This document shows, in pieces, positions 49,801-60,386 of a stretch of DNA of 64,000 nucleotides (position 1 is its first letter; each line of letters starts with the position of its first letter). The notes under the pieces were generated by a model. That model was not told the DNA's origin, did no database searches, and saw only the letters and a list, made by a program, of their open reading frames with translations. Both the position numbers and the translations under genes were made by a program. Source of the DNA: Telmatactis stephensoni (Eukaryota > Cnidaria > Anthozoa > Actiniaria > Isophelliidae); assembly GCA_029948255.1 (NCBI GenBank), contig JALIZF010001802.1, positions 459,001-523,000 of the forward strand, in the 5' to 3' direction.

Positions 49801-52800
49801 CAGCCTGACGGCCAAAAGAAGACACCATACAGTGTCATGGAACTAGCACTAGGCTTTGTACAAGTAGCCAATGAGAGCATGTGTCGACCAATCAGAAATC
49901 TAACAGAGGCACAAGGTCATGATACTACTAAACATGTCCTCGCTTGCTTTGGTGGTGCTGGTGGTCAACATGCGTGTGCAATGGCGCGCTCATTAGGCAT
50001 GTCAACAGTGTTTATACACAGGTATTCATTTCATATCGTGCAAGCAGATGTTTTAATATTGGAATCATCTTCCGAGACTTACAGACAATTGTAGAACTAT
50101 GCCCACCAGTTATAACTCACACTTGTATTAAAAAAATCCAGGTTGAGTGGGATTTGAACCCACTTGGGATTTGACTTACGCACTGTCCCCAAAAGGGCTG
50201 ATAGCAGCGGTCTAAAAACCCGTGCACGCCAAATAAGGACGTGCTTTCGAATCCAACTCAGCCCGGATTATTTGCAAATCCGGGTTTGAGTTCTAATTGG
50301 TATATATACTTCTACAATTGTGTCTGATCTAGGTACGTAAATCATTATGAATTGTTAAGGTGGAAATTCCGACTGATGCATGATGGGAAGGGTTGAGGAA
50401 GGATCACTTGGTTCAAGGGCCATGGATATTATTTACCATTAATGGCTTGATTTATCATTAGTTCTCACATATGTTCTTTTTATCTCAGATATGCTGGCAT
50501 ACTGTCTGCTTATGGAATTGCTTTGGCTGACATAGTACATGAAGTACAAGAACCCTGCACACATCCTTATAACAAAGGTAAAGAATCAATGGAGGAATTT
50601 TTGCCTTAACCTGCGTGCCAGAACTATGGCTAAGGTTACGTTTCGTTAAAGAATTATCTGGGAAGACATGCTAGCCAAACCTGAGGTTTTGTGAGCGTGT
50701 CTTCACAGATAATTAATTAATTATTAACGAGAAGTAACGTGGATCAAAGCTCTGGGACCCAAGGTACCAAAACCTTTGATCTCCATGCTATCAAATTAAT
50801 TGATCTCTGATCCCGTCCTTGTGATCTCTGAGCCTCATGCAGTTTTCGTATGTCTGAAAATGACACACTCACGCCACGTTAACAGCACGAATTTCGAATG
50901 TTTTTATGGATATGATATCATGCAAGTCAACAAAAGGGAGGTATGTACTTGGTGTATGCAACACCGATTGTATCATCGATTGGTATTGCATACACCAAGT
51001 ACTTACCGAAACGGTTACAACACGGCGCGGTCCGTTTCACACTCATACGGAAACTGTTGTATATGCTTCACAGACCCTGGTACGTTGTCTAAAGCCTTCT
51101 CTATCTGCTGGTTTTTTATTAGAATCTTTTCAATATTTGGACGAAAGAATTGACGTTTTAATTAAGCAATGCAGAGAAGAGCTTGTAAAAGAGGGTCTTA
51201 AAAAGTAAGTCATACATATCCATTATCGTCACATCGTATTAATATGACTGGGTCACGTGACATGTGGCGTCACTTATGGGCTATTTTTAGAACTGCCTGC
51301 TACCGCCAATCTGATTTGCGCGGAATGATTATAAAAGTATCTTTAACATTAGGAATACTTTAACCGAGCAATTACTACCTGTGGGAGCTGGAGAGTTATA
51401 TGGTAACTACGCTTCGCGTATCCACGACCTAAAAATAGCTAAATGATGGATAACCGTCATTTTCAGTCACTTGGTTATTGTCCCTGTTATAATAGAAAAG
51501 TACAGTTTAAATGCAATCTTAATGAAGCTTGCTAAAATATCATGACCAAGAATACAGTGCAACACCTAGTAAGCGGCCACTCACTATTTAGCGGCCAGTT
51601 ATCAAAGCCCTGACAGTCAATATAACTCTTAATAAGGGGCCAACTTTTATTAACCGGCCACTTTCCCGTTCTCCGAGAGTGTCGGGCCGCTTAAAAGAGG
51701 CTGCACTGAAATTGTCGTCATGATCATCTACGATCATGTGTTTTTGTTCATGTAGGGATCGCATCTCTACTGAGGTGTTTTTAAACATGCGTTATGACCG
51801 AACAGACTGTGCTCTTATGTGCAATGCAGTCAACAGTGGATCCAAGGTAGGAAACTGCTCTTTGACTTTGGATATTTTGAAGGGCTAAATTGCGGCTATT
51901 GGGAGTGTAGATACCGGTGCAGTTTTTAATACTACAGTATTCTCGCCGTCTCTTAATGCCGCACTTTCCATTGAAGGATTCAAGTCGTCATGGTGATTTT
52001 GAGAAGTCTTTTCTGGAAAGGTATATTTCCCATTAAATATTCTGTTTTGGTGTTCCCGGTTTCACGTCTAGGGCTATTGAAAGTCTATGGTGTTAGTCGC
52101 AAAAGGAAAAAGAAAATGTGATTTTGTCATCTCTATGGCACGCATTTTTGCGTTGAGTTTATTCTTCTACTATTTGCAAACTTCCACTTAGCTCATTAAT
52201 ACATACAATGAAGGACAGTAAAAAGAGTAAAAGACAATCACAACATACACTTCAAAACAGTTAATCGGGTAAATGAGAGGACAATTTGCACATTCGTAGG
52301 GTCCAAACTATCCAGACGGCACGGCTTGACCGATGACCACACACTGCAAAAACGCGTGATTGAATTTACTCAAAAACTTGAGTAATTCGGTGCATCCACA
52401 GTAACTCACTTATCCGTACAGTAGCTTTGAAACAGTCGATCAACACTCGGCTGGTGAACGGAAGAAAACAACCCAAACTTGTCAGAATTCGTTTACAAAG
52501 CATGATGGGTCCAGAAATCTTGGACCCAAGATGCTTTGCAAGATTCTAGTGTAGCAGTCACAATGCGACAGAGTGCAACGACCGAGCAGGACTGAGAAAG
52601 AGTTTAGGAGACAAGTAGTCAGCGGTCGAGCCGTGCCGTCTGAAAATCAGGCTAGGTCCAAACCATGCTATCAATCACCCTAAAGCAAACGAAAAAATGA
52701 ACTTACAGAAAAAGAAGACAAAAAAAATTGTAAATGTCGTTATCAGCAAAGAAGGAATAAAGGACGGTAACAAACATTTTCCTTAATCGTCTTTTCTTGC

Positions 52801-55244
52801 ATTAGGTACAATCGTGAGTTTGGTTTCGATATTCCTGGTCGTAAGATCTACGTAGATGATATACGAGTAAGAGGTATTGGACATTCTTCTGTTGACATTA
52901 GAGTTCCAAAGTCCGTCATTGTAGGGCCACCAAGACCAAAGAAGGTAGTCTTTGTACTTATAGTGATTGTAATGATCACGAGTAATGTGTGTAAAGTTTC
53001 AAAATATATAATTATGATACATGATGATGATTATGAAAATCCCAAAATACTTCAAAATTATTGTTCTTTTTTTTGTTACGCATTTGATAATGTCCGTCTT
53101 TTTGTTGCCCTCTTTTTTGGTTTGGTTTTCTTTTTTGTGTGGCCGGTGTTGTGTTGTTTTGTTTTGTCTGTCTTTTTGTTTCGTTTTATTTTGCTCGGTT
53201 TGTAACCAATTATAATCTTTTGGCATTTTATGAAACGTCGACGAACGAAAAAGCATTCATGTCGTTGCTACTTATAACTTTTATAATTGTTGTTACCTAA
53301 AATGTCTAAACTAAGTAGAAATCTCACCTAGCCTCAAACGCATTCACATTTAGTGCCAGCAAGGAATATGTAGCTAGGCTAACTAATCAGTCACAACAAA
53401 ATACTTGTTGATGACAGATAACCCAATGTTACTTTGAGAATGGTTTTCAAGACACACCAGTGTTCTTCTTGGAAGAGATTGCGAGTGGTTATACAATAGA
53501 GGGACCTGCAATTATTATCGATAAATTCAGGTAAATCTATTTTGTAATAGAGCCGATTTCGTATGACTGTGAAAACTCCACGGGGAGTAACTTTAGAATA
53601 CCCGTCCACCATAATGTATTCTAGAGAGGAACGTTTTGAAAACGATGCAAGAATACAAAAATTAAAAACGTCTATTGTTATTCAAAAAAGTGGAAGGGTA
53701 TTCTGAAGTTAAGCGTGGCACGGTCACCGCACGGCATGATTACGGCAGGAATTTCAAATGTGTTTTTATATGATATTACGACCCTTACATGGTTGCGGTA
53801 CGTACGTACGGCGCGGTACGTTTCCCACTCATACGAATTCCGCTCTGTGAAATGTGTTAATGTGGTAATAGTGTGAAAGGCTAGCGTTCAATGCACTTTC
53901 CGTCACGAGGAGTGTTTAATAATAGTATGAAGGAGGCAGCATGGCCGAGTGGTCAGAGCGTTGGTCTCGTAATCTGGCGGTCCCAGGTTCGATTCCCGCT
54001 CTGGCCACTAGATGAGACTGAATTTGTTCCGATTTCGATTAGTTCAAATTCAGTTTCTCGGCCATGCTTGTAATATAGCCAACTGGTTTGCCTCCTTGCC
54101 AGTTGGGATTCTTAATCCATTTATGTTTGATTTATATGATTTATTTATAGCGCATTTGATCATTTCGCCATGGAAAATGCGCTCTAGAAGCTGACAAATT
54201 TATTATTATTATTATTATTATTATGTAGTTAAATAAGCCTTTCTAGAGGCCATTTCTCCCTCACTTGGAGAGGGTGAAACTATCAAAACACTTGCTAGTC
54301 TCAAAAAATAACACCTTGTAAAAAACAATATTCTCACTAAGTGAATTCATTCAGAAAGAGAAAGTTCATTCACTTTGGATCAGCCCAGATAACACCTTTC
54401 TTACAATACTCTCGCTCTCAAAGAGCACTGTCTTCAGCATCTGTGAACTAATGTAGGACACTCTGTCTCTGCAATTGATTATTTTGGATATTTTATGTTC
54501 CAATTGTGCCATACCACCTCCAAGACAACCCAAGATAACTGGCATAATGTTTACCACATATCCCGGTCTTCTCTCACGTAGTTCAAAGGCTAGCTGCTGG
54601 TATTTCTGTAACTTTTCCCTGTACTTTTCTGATACATTCTTTTCACTTGGGCAAGCCATATCAATGATCCAAATTTTCTTGGCGTTCTTATCCTCGATTG
54701 TAACATCTGGTCTTCTTGCTGTAGTTGTCTTACGCATATGATATTCAAGGTCCCAACATAACTTGTAATTATCATCTTCTAAAACGAAGCCCTTACTCCA
54801 CTTTAAAGTATACCACACGGCATCGTTTGGCAATAATCCTTCTTGCTTAGCCCATTCAACAGATAGTATCATGAGGGCATTGTTATGTCTGCGCAGATAC
54901 TCAGATCCTGCCAAGACTTTACATCCAGATAACAAGTGATGCACAGTCTCCTTATATTCATTACAGAGCCTACAATTTTCTGTTTGTACAGACATTCCTC
55001 TGCTTTTTTTCCAGGCCCTCGTTTCGATCATTTGTTCTTGTACTGATATAATAGCTGCTACCTTGGTTGGTTCTATATTACATTTTAACCAAATGTGGCT
55101 CTTTTCGTCTAAAGTTTTGTAAACTTCAGACTGCATGCTTTTCAGCTTATACTGTTCAATTCGTGACTCTTCTCTTTTGCTTTTCATTAACTTCTTGATC
55201 TTCTTCCACACAACTTGCCACTCTCCTTCCAGCAATGTCCCATC

Positions 55245-55296
<52 letters not shown>

Positions 55297-58200
55297 TATT
55301 TATGATGTTGTAATAATGTTGAATAATGTTTTGATATGGACGAGGTCATAATGTTTCTTCTTCTTCGAGATTTAATTGTTTTTCCTTCTTTTCTTTCTCT
55401 TACTTAGCACCATTGTTGTAGAACCCTTTTGTTCAGCTTGCGTCACTGAATATGGTGATGTGCGTATTGAGGTAATGATATTCTTTACATTTAGGTCTTC
55501 CTCTTGCGTGCCCGAAGACTGATCAAAATTTACTTTCATTTATCAGATATATTTGTATAGTTATTATGTGTATATATATTTTAGAGGATTGGTCCCGTTA
55601 ATCAGTTTTTCTGTCATGGGAATTTGATAAGCGTATTATTTATTTATTTATTTGTTTGTTTGTTTGTTTGTTTATTTATTTATATGTTTATATACCGCTT
55701 GGTTTCCGCCAAGTCTTTATTAGTATTCCTTCCTGTCTTCTTTTTTCTTTTTGTTTATGTTTATGTTTTGTTGTTTGTTCGTTTGTTTGTTTGTTTGTGT
55801 TGCCTTTCATTCAGTTAGCTTCTACCCTTGCACTTTTTGTTATTCCTTTATTTTTACAACGACTTGCATATATTTTCAGATAGGGGAAAACAAAGACAAA
55901 GGAATAATTGGAACAGAGCTGGACAGAATTCATGTTAGTACCGTATTGTTTCATTTTCGTAGAAATGCGATCAATTTTTTGCTTCATATCAAACAATTGT
56001 TGCCTTTCGCGGGCTTCCTGTGTTTTTACCATTGGGTTTCCTGTTTATTGAAAAGCGAGGTTTCTAAGCAATTTTCAAGATGGTGGACAATGTGATGTGT
56101 TTCATAGCTACAATTTCTGCAAGTTTTGGTCAAATGTTCGACCGTTTTGCCGAAAAATCAGCAAAAAATGGGTCAACGTGACTTCCAAATAAGGTAATGC
56201 CTTGTCAATAGAGTTGACTGCCGAGTAATGGGCTCCTGCAACTTTTTATTGACAATGTGTTTGATATGAATTTGATTTTTGTTTGTTTAAGTTTATGTTT
56301 CGTTTCGTTTTGTTTTGTTTTGTTTTGTTTTGTCTTTTGAATAGTTCTCTGTTTTATCTTCTAGTTAGCGATATTTTCGCACCGATTCATGAACATAGCT
56401 GAGCAAATGGGAAGGTTAGTAGAGATGAATAATGACGGGAAAAAGAAGAAAATTTTACCAGTATAGAAAGTATTCTGTCAGTGTGATACAAAATTATACA
56501 AAATTTCATAACTTGCATACTTTATAGCGTTGTCTCACCGTTGCAACAGACCTTTTAGGAGACAAAATCATGAGATTAATTTGGTACTTTTTTCCATAAA
56601 CCCGGTACATTATAAACGGAAACTGAGATTGAGATTTTGTATGTTTTATTAGTACCTTATATATATATAGCCAGAGTCACGCCAAATGTGGTATCTTTTA
56701 AGGATGAAATGAAAATTTCTAGCTGACGATTTCTCAGATCAAAAGGGAGAGCTCCGAGACGTCTTATACCTATTCCTTTTAAGTTGTTTAATCATCAAAT
56801 CATCGTCGGCTTCTGATCGATGCTAGGAACAAATGAATTAAAATTTGACTTCCGAACGGTAAAAGATCCTTCTTAAAAATTGAACTGAAGATATATCTTA
56901 CTTTATGTCTTAGGGTCTTACAAAGGACGTCGATTTCAACAAATATAAAAGTACGTTTGATTCACTCCTTCCTCCTTCTATCCTTCCTTCTTTCCTCGCT
57001 CAGCGGTTTAATTTCTCTCGGTCTTTTCTTCTTTTTTCATATTTGTTTTGTATTTACTTGCTTTCTAACTTGTACTTTCTCTTTTTTGCTTCACTTCGCT
57101 TTCTTTCATTTAAGTCAAGATAGATGAATATGTACAACTTTTTGCAGTGGGGCAAAAGATGATCTTTTTTTAATTTATTGATCATCTTTTATAGGAAAGA
57201 CTTGATTTTTCGTGTGCCATATTTGGGCCCGATGGAGGCCTGGTTGCCAATGCACCTCATATCCCAAGTCTACTCGGTTCTATGCAAGAGACAGTGAAAT
57301 ATCAGGTCAGAAAGTGATGGCGATATCAGCTTGAGGTTTAGATAAATTCCAGCCTAGTACCCAGGCGTTCCTCTGCGAGCGCGAAGCGCGAGCGAGACCT
57401 GGGGCGAGCGCGTAAGCGCGAGAGAACGCGTTCCCGTTGGAGTCACTCTGTGACGTCACGTTTTGAAACGAGAGACGGGATAGCCTGGGGACTAGGCTGG
57501 ATAAATTCGATTCTGAGTTGTGTATAACGGAGTCCACTAAGGATGTTAGAAGTCTGTTTTCTATTATGAACGACCCAACCAACCGACCGACCGACCAGCC
57601 ACCAACCAACCAACCGACTAACCACTACTTATGCATGTATTTACATTTCAGATTTGTGCTCTTGGCGATGATCTAAAGGAAGGAGCAAGTCATACTTACC
57701 AATCACCCCATAGCTGGTGGGACACACCTACCCGACTTTACGGTCATTACCCCGGTATGTCACGTGACTAAATGCACTGAAACTGAATTGTCAATTGCTC
57801 GAGAGTAATATGTATGTTTACATCTAGTTGTCTCTGACTGAAGCTTTAATGGGAAATTATAATAATATAAAATATTATAATAATTTTTTTAGGTATTCGA
57901 TCCAGGTGAACTAAGACCGGTATTCTACGTGGCCAGTCGTGGACACCACGCTGATATTGGAGGTTTAGTACCAGGTAAGTAAGTTTAATAATTAGAATGA
58001 TTTGAATTGAATTTACATTGCCGCAAATAAATGACGATGACCACAGATAATACTACGTAATACTCACCTAATACTCTCCTGTTTCACCCTGCTCAAAATT
58101 AAGCTTTAAGAAAAAAATATAGAGCGGGGAGTGCTTGCCTGTTTTTCGTAAGCCAGGGGCTCTTGTTTAAACTTTCGAGGTTGCGCCCTCTACTTCCCTC

Positions 58201-59959
58201 TATCCATCAGTGCTCCTTCTTACGGGCATTTAAAGCTAATTAAAGCTACACGGAAAAGAAAGAAGTCGAAACAAGGATGAGAGGTCACTGGGAATCGAAC
58301 TCGGGACCCTTCGCATCAAAGGCTCTTTAAGAACACATAATATAGAAAAATCTAGTGCAAGAAAAGACAAAAAAAATATTTAGAAATATTGCTTGAGACT
58401 TCTGTGCTCAAGACGCGCACGCGGTAAGCCTGCGAAATCTCGCGCACGCGCAGACGTTTGACCGCGGTTTTCACATAATCATTTTTCCATATCATCACAT
58501 CTGCTAACATAAAAGTTGATTCAAAGGTTTTATGATGGAATGGGTATAAATTATATTGTTAGAGATTTTGCTTCCGCTGTTTATTAGGGTCAATGGCACC
58601 AAATTCAACGAACATTCTTCACGAAGGAGCTGTGTTCGTATCGTTCAAGTTAGTCACCAATGGTGAATTCCAAGAGCAAGGTAACTGCTCACTTTCTTGG
58701 ACTCTGTATTTACATGGTACGATACATACGAGATGCAAGCCCTTATCTACGTCAGTTGTTTCGATTCTTTCTTTCAGCTGTGACTGAAAGACTGATGGCT
58801 CCAAAAGATCTGCCAGGATGTAGTGGAACTCGTAACCTACAGGACAATCTATCTGATCTTCGAGCCCAGGTGGCAGCAAACAAAAAGGTGGGAGGACGAG
58901 ATATATGAAATTCATCTCAATGACAACTATGCTTATCCGTAATTAATTAAGTCACGTAATCATTTTGCAAAAGTTCCCTTTTTCTCTTTTTAAGGTTACG
59001 CGCACATTAGTTCAATAAATTTCAAAACGCATCGCTTTCAGGGGCCGATTTAGGGTAGGGGTGCAGGAGGTGCGCACACCCCCTCGGATTTTTTCAAAAT
59101 ATCCTGTGCATCCCCTTCTGAAGACGATGCACTCCCTCCTGGAGAAGGTGTACCCACTCCTGGAGACGGCAAACCCACTCCTGGAGCTAATGGATCTGCC
59201 TCTGGCTTTTGCTCAGTGCAGTACTACTTTTCGTTTGTCTAAGAAAATGACGTTTTAGTGCACAGAGTGAAACTATGAAAAAAGGCGCGTTTTCAAATTG
59301 TTCTCCATCAGTGTGGACACACACTACGACTTAATTTTAATCACAACTGCCAATTGAGAAGCCGCGTGATTTTGATGTAACAGGTCACGTGACACACCCG
59401 TAGATACTGTTAATTTAAGTCTATTGCAGACTAGTCAACAATCTAACCTCTATGAAGCGGACAGCTACCGCTTACCAGGCTACGAAGTCTTTGAGTGTTT
59501 TGAATATGACTGACTGCTTTTGGGGACTTGCATTGGACAATTTCAATTTATTTTATTTACACCATTCATTAACATAATACATTACACATTTTTTAAACTA
59601 TATGTTTTGGTGCTAGGGTGCCTGAAATAGTTTTTATTTTGGACAACTGACAACTAAAAGGAGTTTGACACTGATATCTATTGATCTTTGTAGGGAATAA
59701 CGCTTATTAAAGAATTAATCGATGAGTATGGACTGAAAGTTGTACAAGCTTACATGGGTCCATATACAGGTGATTTGAAACACGTACCATAGGTGCTATT
59801 TCGTTAGTCGACTCGATACATGTGCATCGACAGCATGTGTACTGCATATGTTACATACATATCTGATGTCTAGTCATATCTCCAAACAAATTGAATCGGT
59901 GCTATCTCAAATTGTTGTGTTGTTACAGATTTTCTCGCATATTGGCTATGACCGTTTTA

Positions 59960-59991
<32 letters not shown>

Positions 59992-60065
59992 CTTGTTGTT
60001 GTTGATGATGATGTTGTTGTTGTTGTTGTTGTTGATGATGTTGTTGTTCTTGTTGTTGTTGATGA

Positions 60066-60112
<47 letters not shown>

Positions 60113-60386
60113 ATGTTGTTGTTGTTGTTGTTGTTGTTGATCTTGATGTTGTTGTTGGAAACCACTTATAATCAGCAAATGTTTTTGAATCATCCTCCCA
60201 AACATTTTCACACTTCTACTGACTATCAGCTTGCATTATAGTATGAAGGACTGCTTTAATTGGATCCTTTACCAACGTTGATAAATACTTATGTTTTTAA
60301 CATTTGATGTGTGACATTGTTCTCAACAGAAAAATGCCGAGGATGTCGTACGAGAAATCCTTAAAGTGATGGGAAAGAAATTCAAG
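34802..60386 (+). CDS. OPLAH: 5-oxoprolinase (ATP-hydrolysing), 32 exons seen, 3' end beyond the window
   Basis: Exons: 34802-34978, 40966-41157, 41956-42081, 42414-42449, 42940-42995, 44338-44453, 44702-44781, 44984-45036, 45411-45456, 46008-46074, 46636-46724, 47386-47503, 48444-48498, 48636-48723, 49780-50021, 50489-50577, 51123-51204, 51756-51846, 51977-52020, 52806-52944, 53418-53530, 55408-55471, 55880-55933, 56365-56414, 56914-56950, 57195-57305, 57652-57754, 57893-57974, 58588-58680, 58778-58887, 59694-59769, 60330-60386. That is 978 codons of about 1290. The HyuA-like half has DRGGTFTD (15-22), [24 protein letters not shown] and GFDMGGTSTD. The HyuB-like half starts near [13 protein letters not shown] and has [10 protein letters not shown]. 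The enzyme opens 5-oxo-L-proline to L-glutamate with ATP in the gamma-glutamyl cycle. An in-frame ATG at 34706 is possible, but MGSP at 34802 matches the family. Exon 27 (near 57690) and exon 31 (near 59760) each carry one extra base. Confidence 0.95.
35305..35390. mobile_element. half copy of the 3121-3442 foldback family
   Basis: CTAACTTTCGTGTGCTCTTT then TCAAATATTATATTG and GTCACGCAAGGGGCG match the right half of the element at 3121-3442. The left half is missing. It is in OPLAH intron 1. Confidence 0.75.
35528..35700. mobile_element. fragments of the two palindrome element types
   Basis: 35528-35597 matches the left end of the GTGTACGCGAGGGACATT element. 35598-35700 matches the left end of the GTACCTTAGGGCCATTCG element. 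Both are truncated and joined head to tail just before the big palindrome. Confidence 0.8.
35719..36704 (+). mobile_element. long-TIR element A, forward copy
   Basis: About 986 bp. It starts TACCTTAGGGCCATTCGTTT and ends with the inverse, AACGAATGGCCCTAAGGTA. TIRs are about 250 bp and A/T-rich (TTGAAAATTGAAAAATG-like). The subterminal parts include a G-rich GAGGGGGCGGGG block on one side and CCCACCCCTGTCATGAATAA on the other. The interior has no transposase. It forms the left outer arm of the palindrome. Confidence 0.85.
36713..37741 (+). mobile_element. long-TIR element D, forward copy
   Basis: About 1,030 bp with ends GTGTACGCGAGGGACATT and AATGTCCCTCGCGTACAC. Same architecture as element A, including GACAGGGGGTAGGG and CCTACCCCCTGTCATGAATA blocks and an interior CAAACACTCAAAATGGCGG motif in one orientation, so A and D are diverged relatives. 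Confidence 0.85.
37750..38762 (-). mobile_element. long-TIR element D, inverted copy
   Basis: Near-complete reverse complement of 36713-37741 with a few indels. The symmetry centre of the whole array lies at about 37745. Confidence 0.85.
38769..39754 (-). mobile_element. long-TIR element A, inverted copy
   Basis: Reverse complement of 35719-36704 with the same length of about 986 bp. It forms the right outer arm of the palindrome. Confidence 0.85.
39843..40684 (-). mobile_element. long-TIR element A, third copy lacking one end
   Basis: Same orientation as 38769-39754. It begins inside the TIR at AACTTGAAATCTGAAATCC and keeps the intact right end CGAATGGCCCTAAGGTAC. Very similar to the other copies. 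Confidence 0.85.
41497..41740 (+). mobile_element. tRNA-derived SINE
   Basis: The head has an A box TGGCCGAGCGGTTAGTGCG and a B box GGTTCGAGTCC about 40 bp apart, as in RNA polymerase III promoters. It is followed by an unrelated body with TTTTCTCCGGTTTTTCCTTC and CAGCAAAAATCAACATGTGA. The acceptor stem does not close, so it is not a tRNA gene. It lies in OPLAH intron 2. Confidence 0.7.
43777..44010 (+). mobile_element. tRNA-derived SINE, second family, sense copy
   Basis: A box-like TGGCACAGTTGGTTAATGTG and B box GAGTTCAATCCCC, then a conserved body CCGTGTAGCTTTAATTAGCT, AAATGCCCTTAAAACGGAGC and GTAGAGGGCGCA. A reverse-oriented copy lies at 58120-58330. Confidence 0.8.
44462..44628. repeat. 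purine-rich (GGGAAGGG)n tract followed by its pyrimidine mirror
   Basis: About 115 bases of GGGAAGGGGGAAGG-type repeats, then AATTCCCCTCACC and CTTTTCCCTCTCCCTCCCCA. It begins 8 bases after the exon 6 donor site of OPLAH. Confidence 0.85.
45520..45715. repeat. imperfect tandem repeat, ~85-bp unit
   Basis: CGACCACCTCTCCACAATGG-type units with CCATACnTTTAC recur about 2.5 times in OPLAH intron 9. Confidence 0.65.
47534..48285. mobile_element. ~750-bp TIR element
   Basis: TAATTAGCCATTTCCCAGTC at the left and ATTGGGAAATGGCTAATTA at the right, with further inverted GACTGGGTACTAGTTT / AAACTAGTAACCAGTC. It is in OPLAH intron 12. Confidence 0.8.
48764..48807. repeat. (GACT)n microsatellite
   Basis: About eleven GACT units in OPLAH intron 14, followed by CATC-rich DNA. 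Confidence 0.9.
48874..49594. mobile_element. ~720-bp TIR element with two internal palindromes and 45-bp flanking repeats
   Basis: TIRs AGCCACTTTCATACCGTGAA and TTCACGGTATGAAAGTGGCT. Inside are one palindrome centred near 49078 (ATGTCCCTACAACCATACAT and inverse) and one near 49385 whose arms are about 150 bp (CCACAAGGACGAAAGCGG and inverse). A CCCTCC(ATCC)n...CGAATTCATTCGTCATT sequence of about 45 bp flanks it on both sides (48830-48873 and 49596-49640). Confidence 0.8.
50880..51058. mobile_element. copy of the GTTTTCGTATGAGTGGG MITE with an internal hairpin
   Basis: Core CACGAATTTCGAATGTTTTT and right end TTTCACACTCATACGGAAAC match the family at 5978. A palindrome GGTATGTACTTGGTGTATGC / GCATACACCAAGTACTTACC sits in the middle. 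It lies in OPLAH intron 16. Confidence 0.6.
53712..53847. mobile_element. copy of the GTTTTCGTATGAGTGGG MITE
   Basis: Core CGGCAGGAATTTCAAATGTG and right end TTTCCCACTCATACGAATTC. It lies in OPLAH intron 21. Confidence 0.65.
53934..54226 (+). mobile_element. tRNA-derived SINE with (ATT)n tail
   Basis: Head with A box TGGCCGAGTGGTCAGAGCG, a GGTCTCGTAATC loop resembling tRNA-Thr(CGT), and B box GGTTCGATTCC. The body is unrelated and the (TTA)n tail runs from about 54200. The acceptor stem does not pair, so it is not a tRNA gene. It directly abuts the LINE fragment on its right. Confidence 0.75.
54227..55242 (-). mobile_element. 3' part of a LINE with restriction-like endonuclease (R2/NeSL-type)
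   Basis: An open frame of about 290 codons (55235-54366). It has a CCHC knuckle (C88-x2-C91-x8-H100-x4-C105), then the restriction-like endonuclease signature RRPD (174-177), IID (190-192) and EK..KY (207-212), typical of the C-terminus of R2, R4 and NeSL-type non-LTR elements. The reverse transcriptase is missing: the frame starts at an (ATT)n tract (55243-55293). The region between the stop and 54227 is the 3' UTR. No frameshift within the remaining frame, so it may be a recent insertion. It lies in OPLAH intron 21. Confidence 0.85.
55243..55293. repeat. (ATT)n microsatellite
   Basis: About seventeen ATT units at the 5' truncation point of the LINE fragment. Confidence 0.95.
55998..56205. 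repeat. dispersed ~215-bp repeat, copy 2
   Basis: GCGGGCTTCCTGTGTTTTTA, TTCAAGATGGTGGACAATGT and GTGACTTCCAAATAAGGTAA, as at 24076-24293. It lies in OPLAH intron 23. Confidence 0.8.
57341..57509. mobile_element. ~170-bp hairpin element
   Basis: GATAAATTCCAGCCTAGTAC at the left and GACTAGGCTGGATAAATTC at the right, with a CpG-rich GCGAGCGCGAAGCGCGAG core. It lies in OPLAH intron 26. Confidence 0.75.
58120..58330 (-). mobile_element. tRNA-derived SINE, second family, antisense copy
   Basis: Reverse complement of the family at 43777: B box as GGAATCGAACTC, body as AGCTAATTAAAGCTACACGG and TGCGCCCTCTACTTCCC. It lies in OPLAH intron 28. Confidence 0.8.
59955..60160. repeat. (TTG)n/(GATGAT)n microsatellite
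   Basis: About 200 bases of TGT triplets with GATGATG interruptions in OPLAH intron 31. The Val, Leu, Asn and Gln-rich open frames over it are artefacts. Confidence 0.95.

Noticed and set aside
50140..50300. tRNA-like TGGGATTTGAACCCAC segment flanked by inverted AATCCAGG/CCCGGATT
   Set aside because: A B-box-like sequence is visible, but I could not find an A box or a second copy, so no class is assigned.
53941..54008. Possible tRNA-Thr gene
   Set aside because: The loop resembles tRNA-Thr(CGT), but the acceptor stem is not complementary. It is the head of a SINE with an (ATT)n tail.
59848..60241. Poly-Val, poly-Leu, poly-Asn and poly-Gln frames on both strands
   Set aside because: Translation of the (TTG)n microsatellite in an OPLAH intron.
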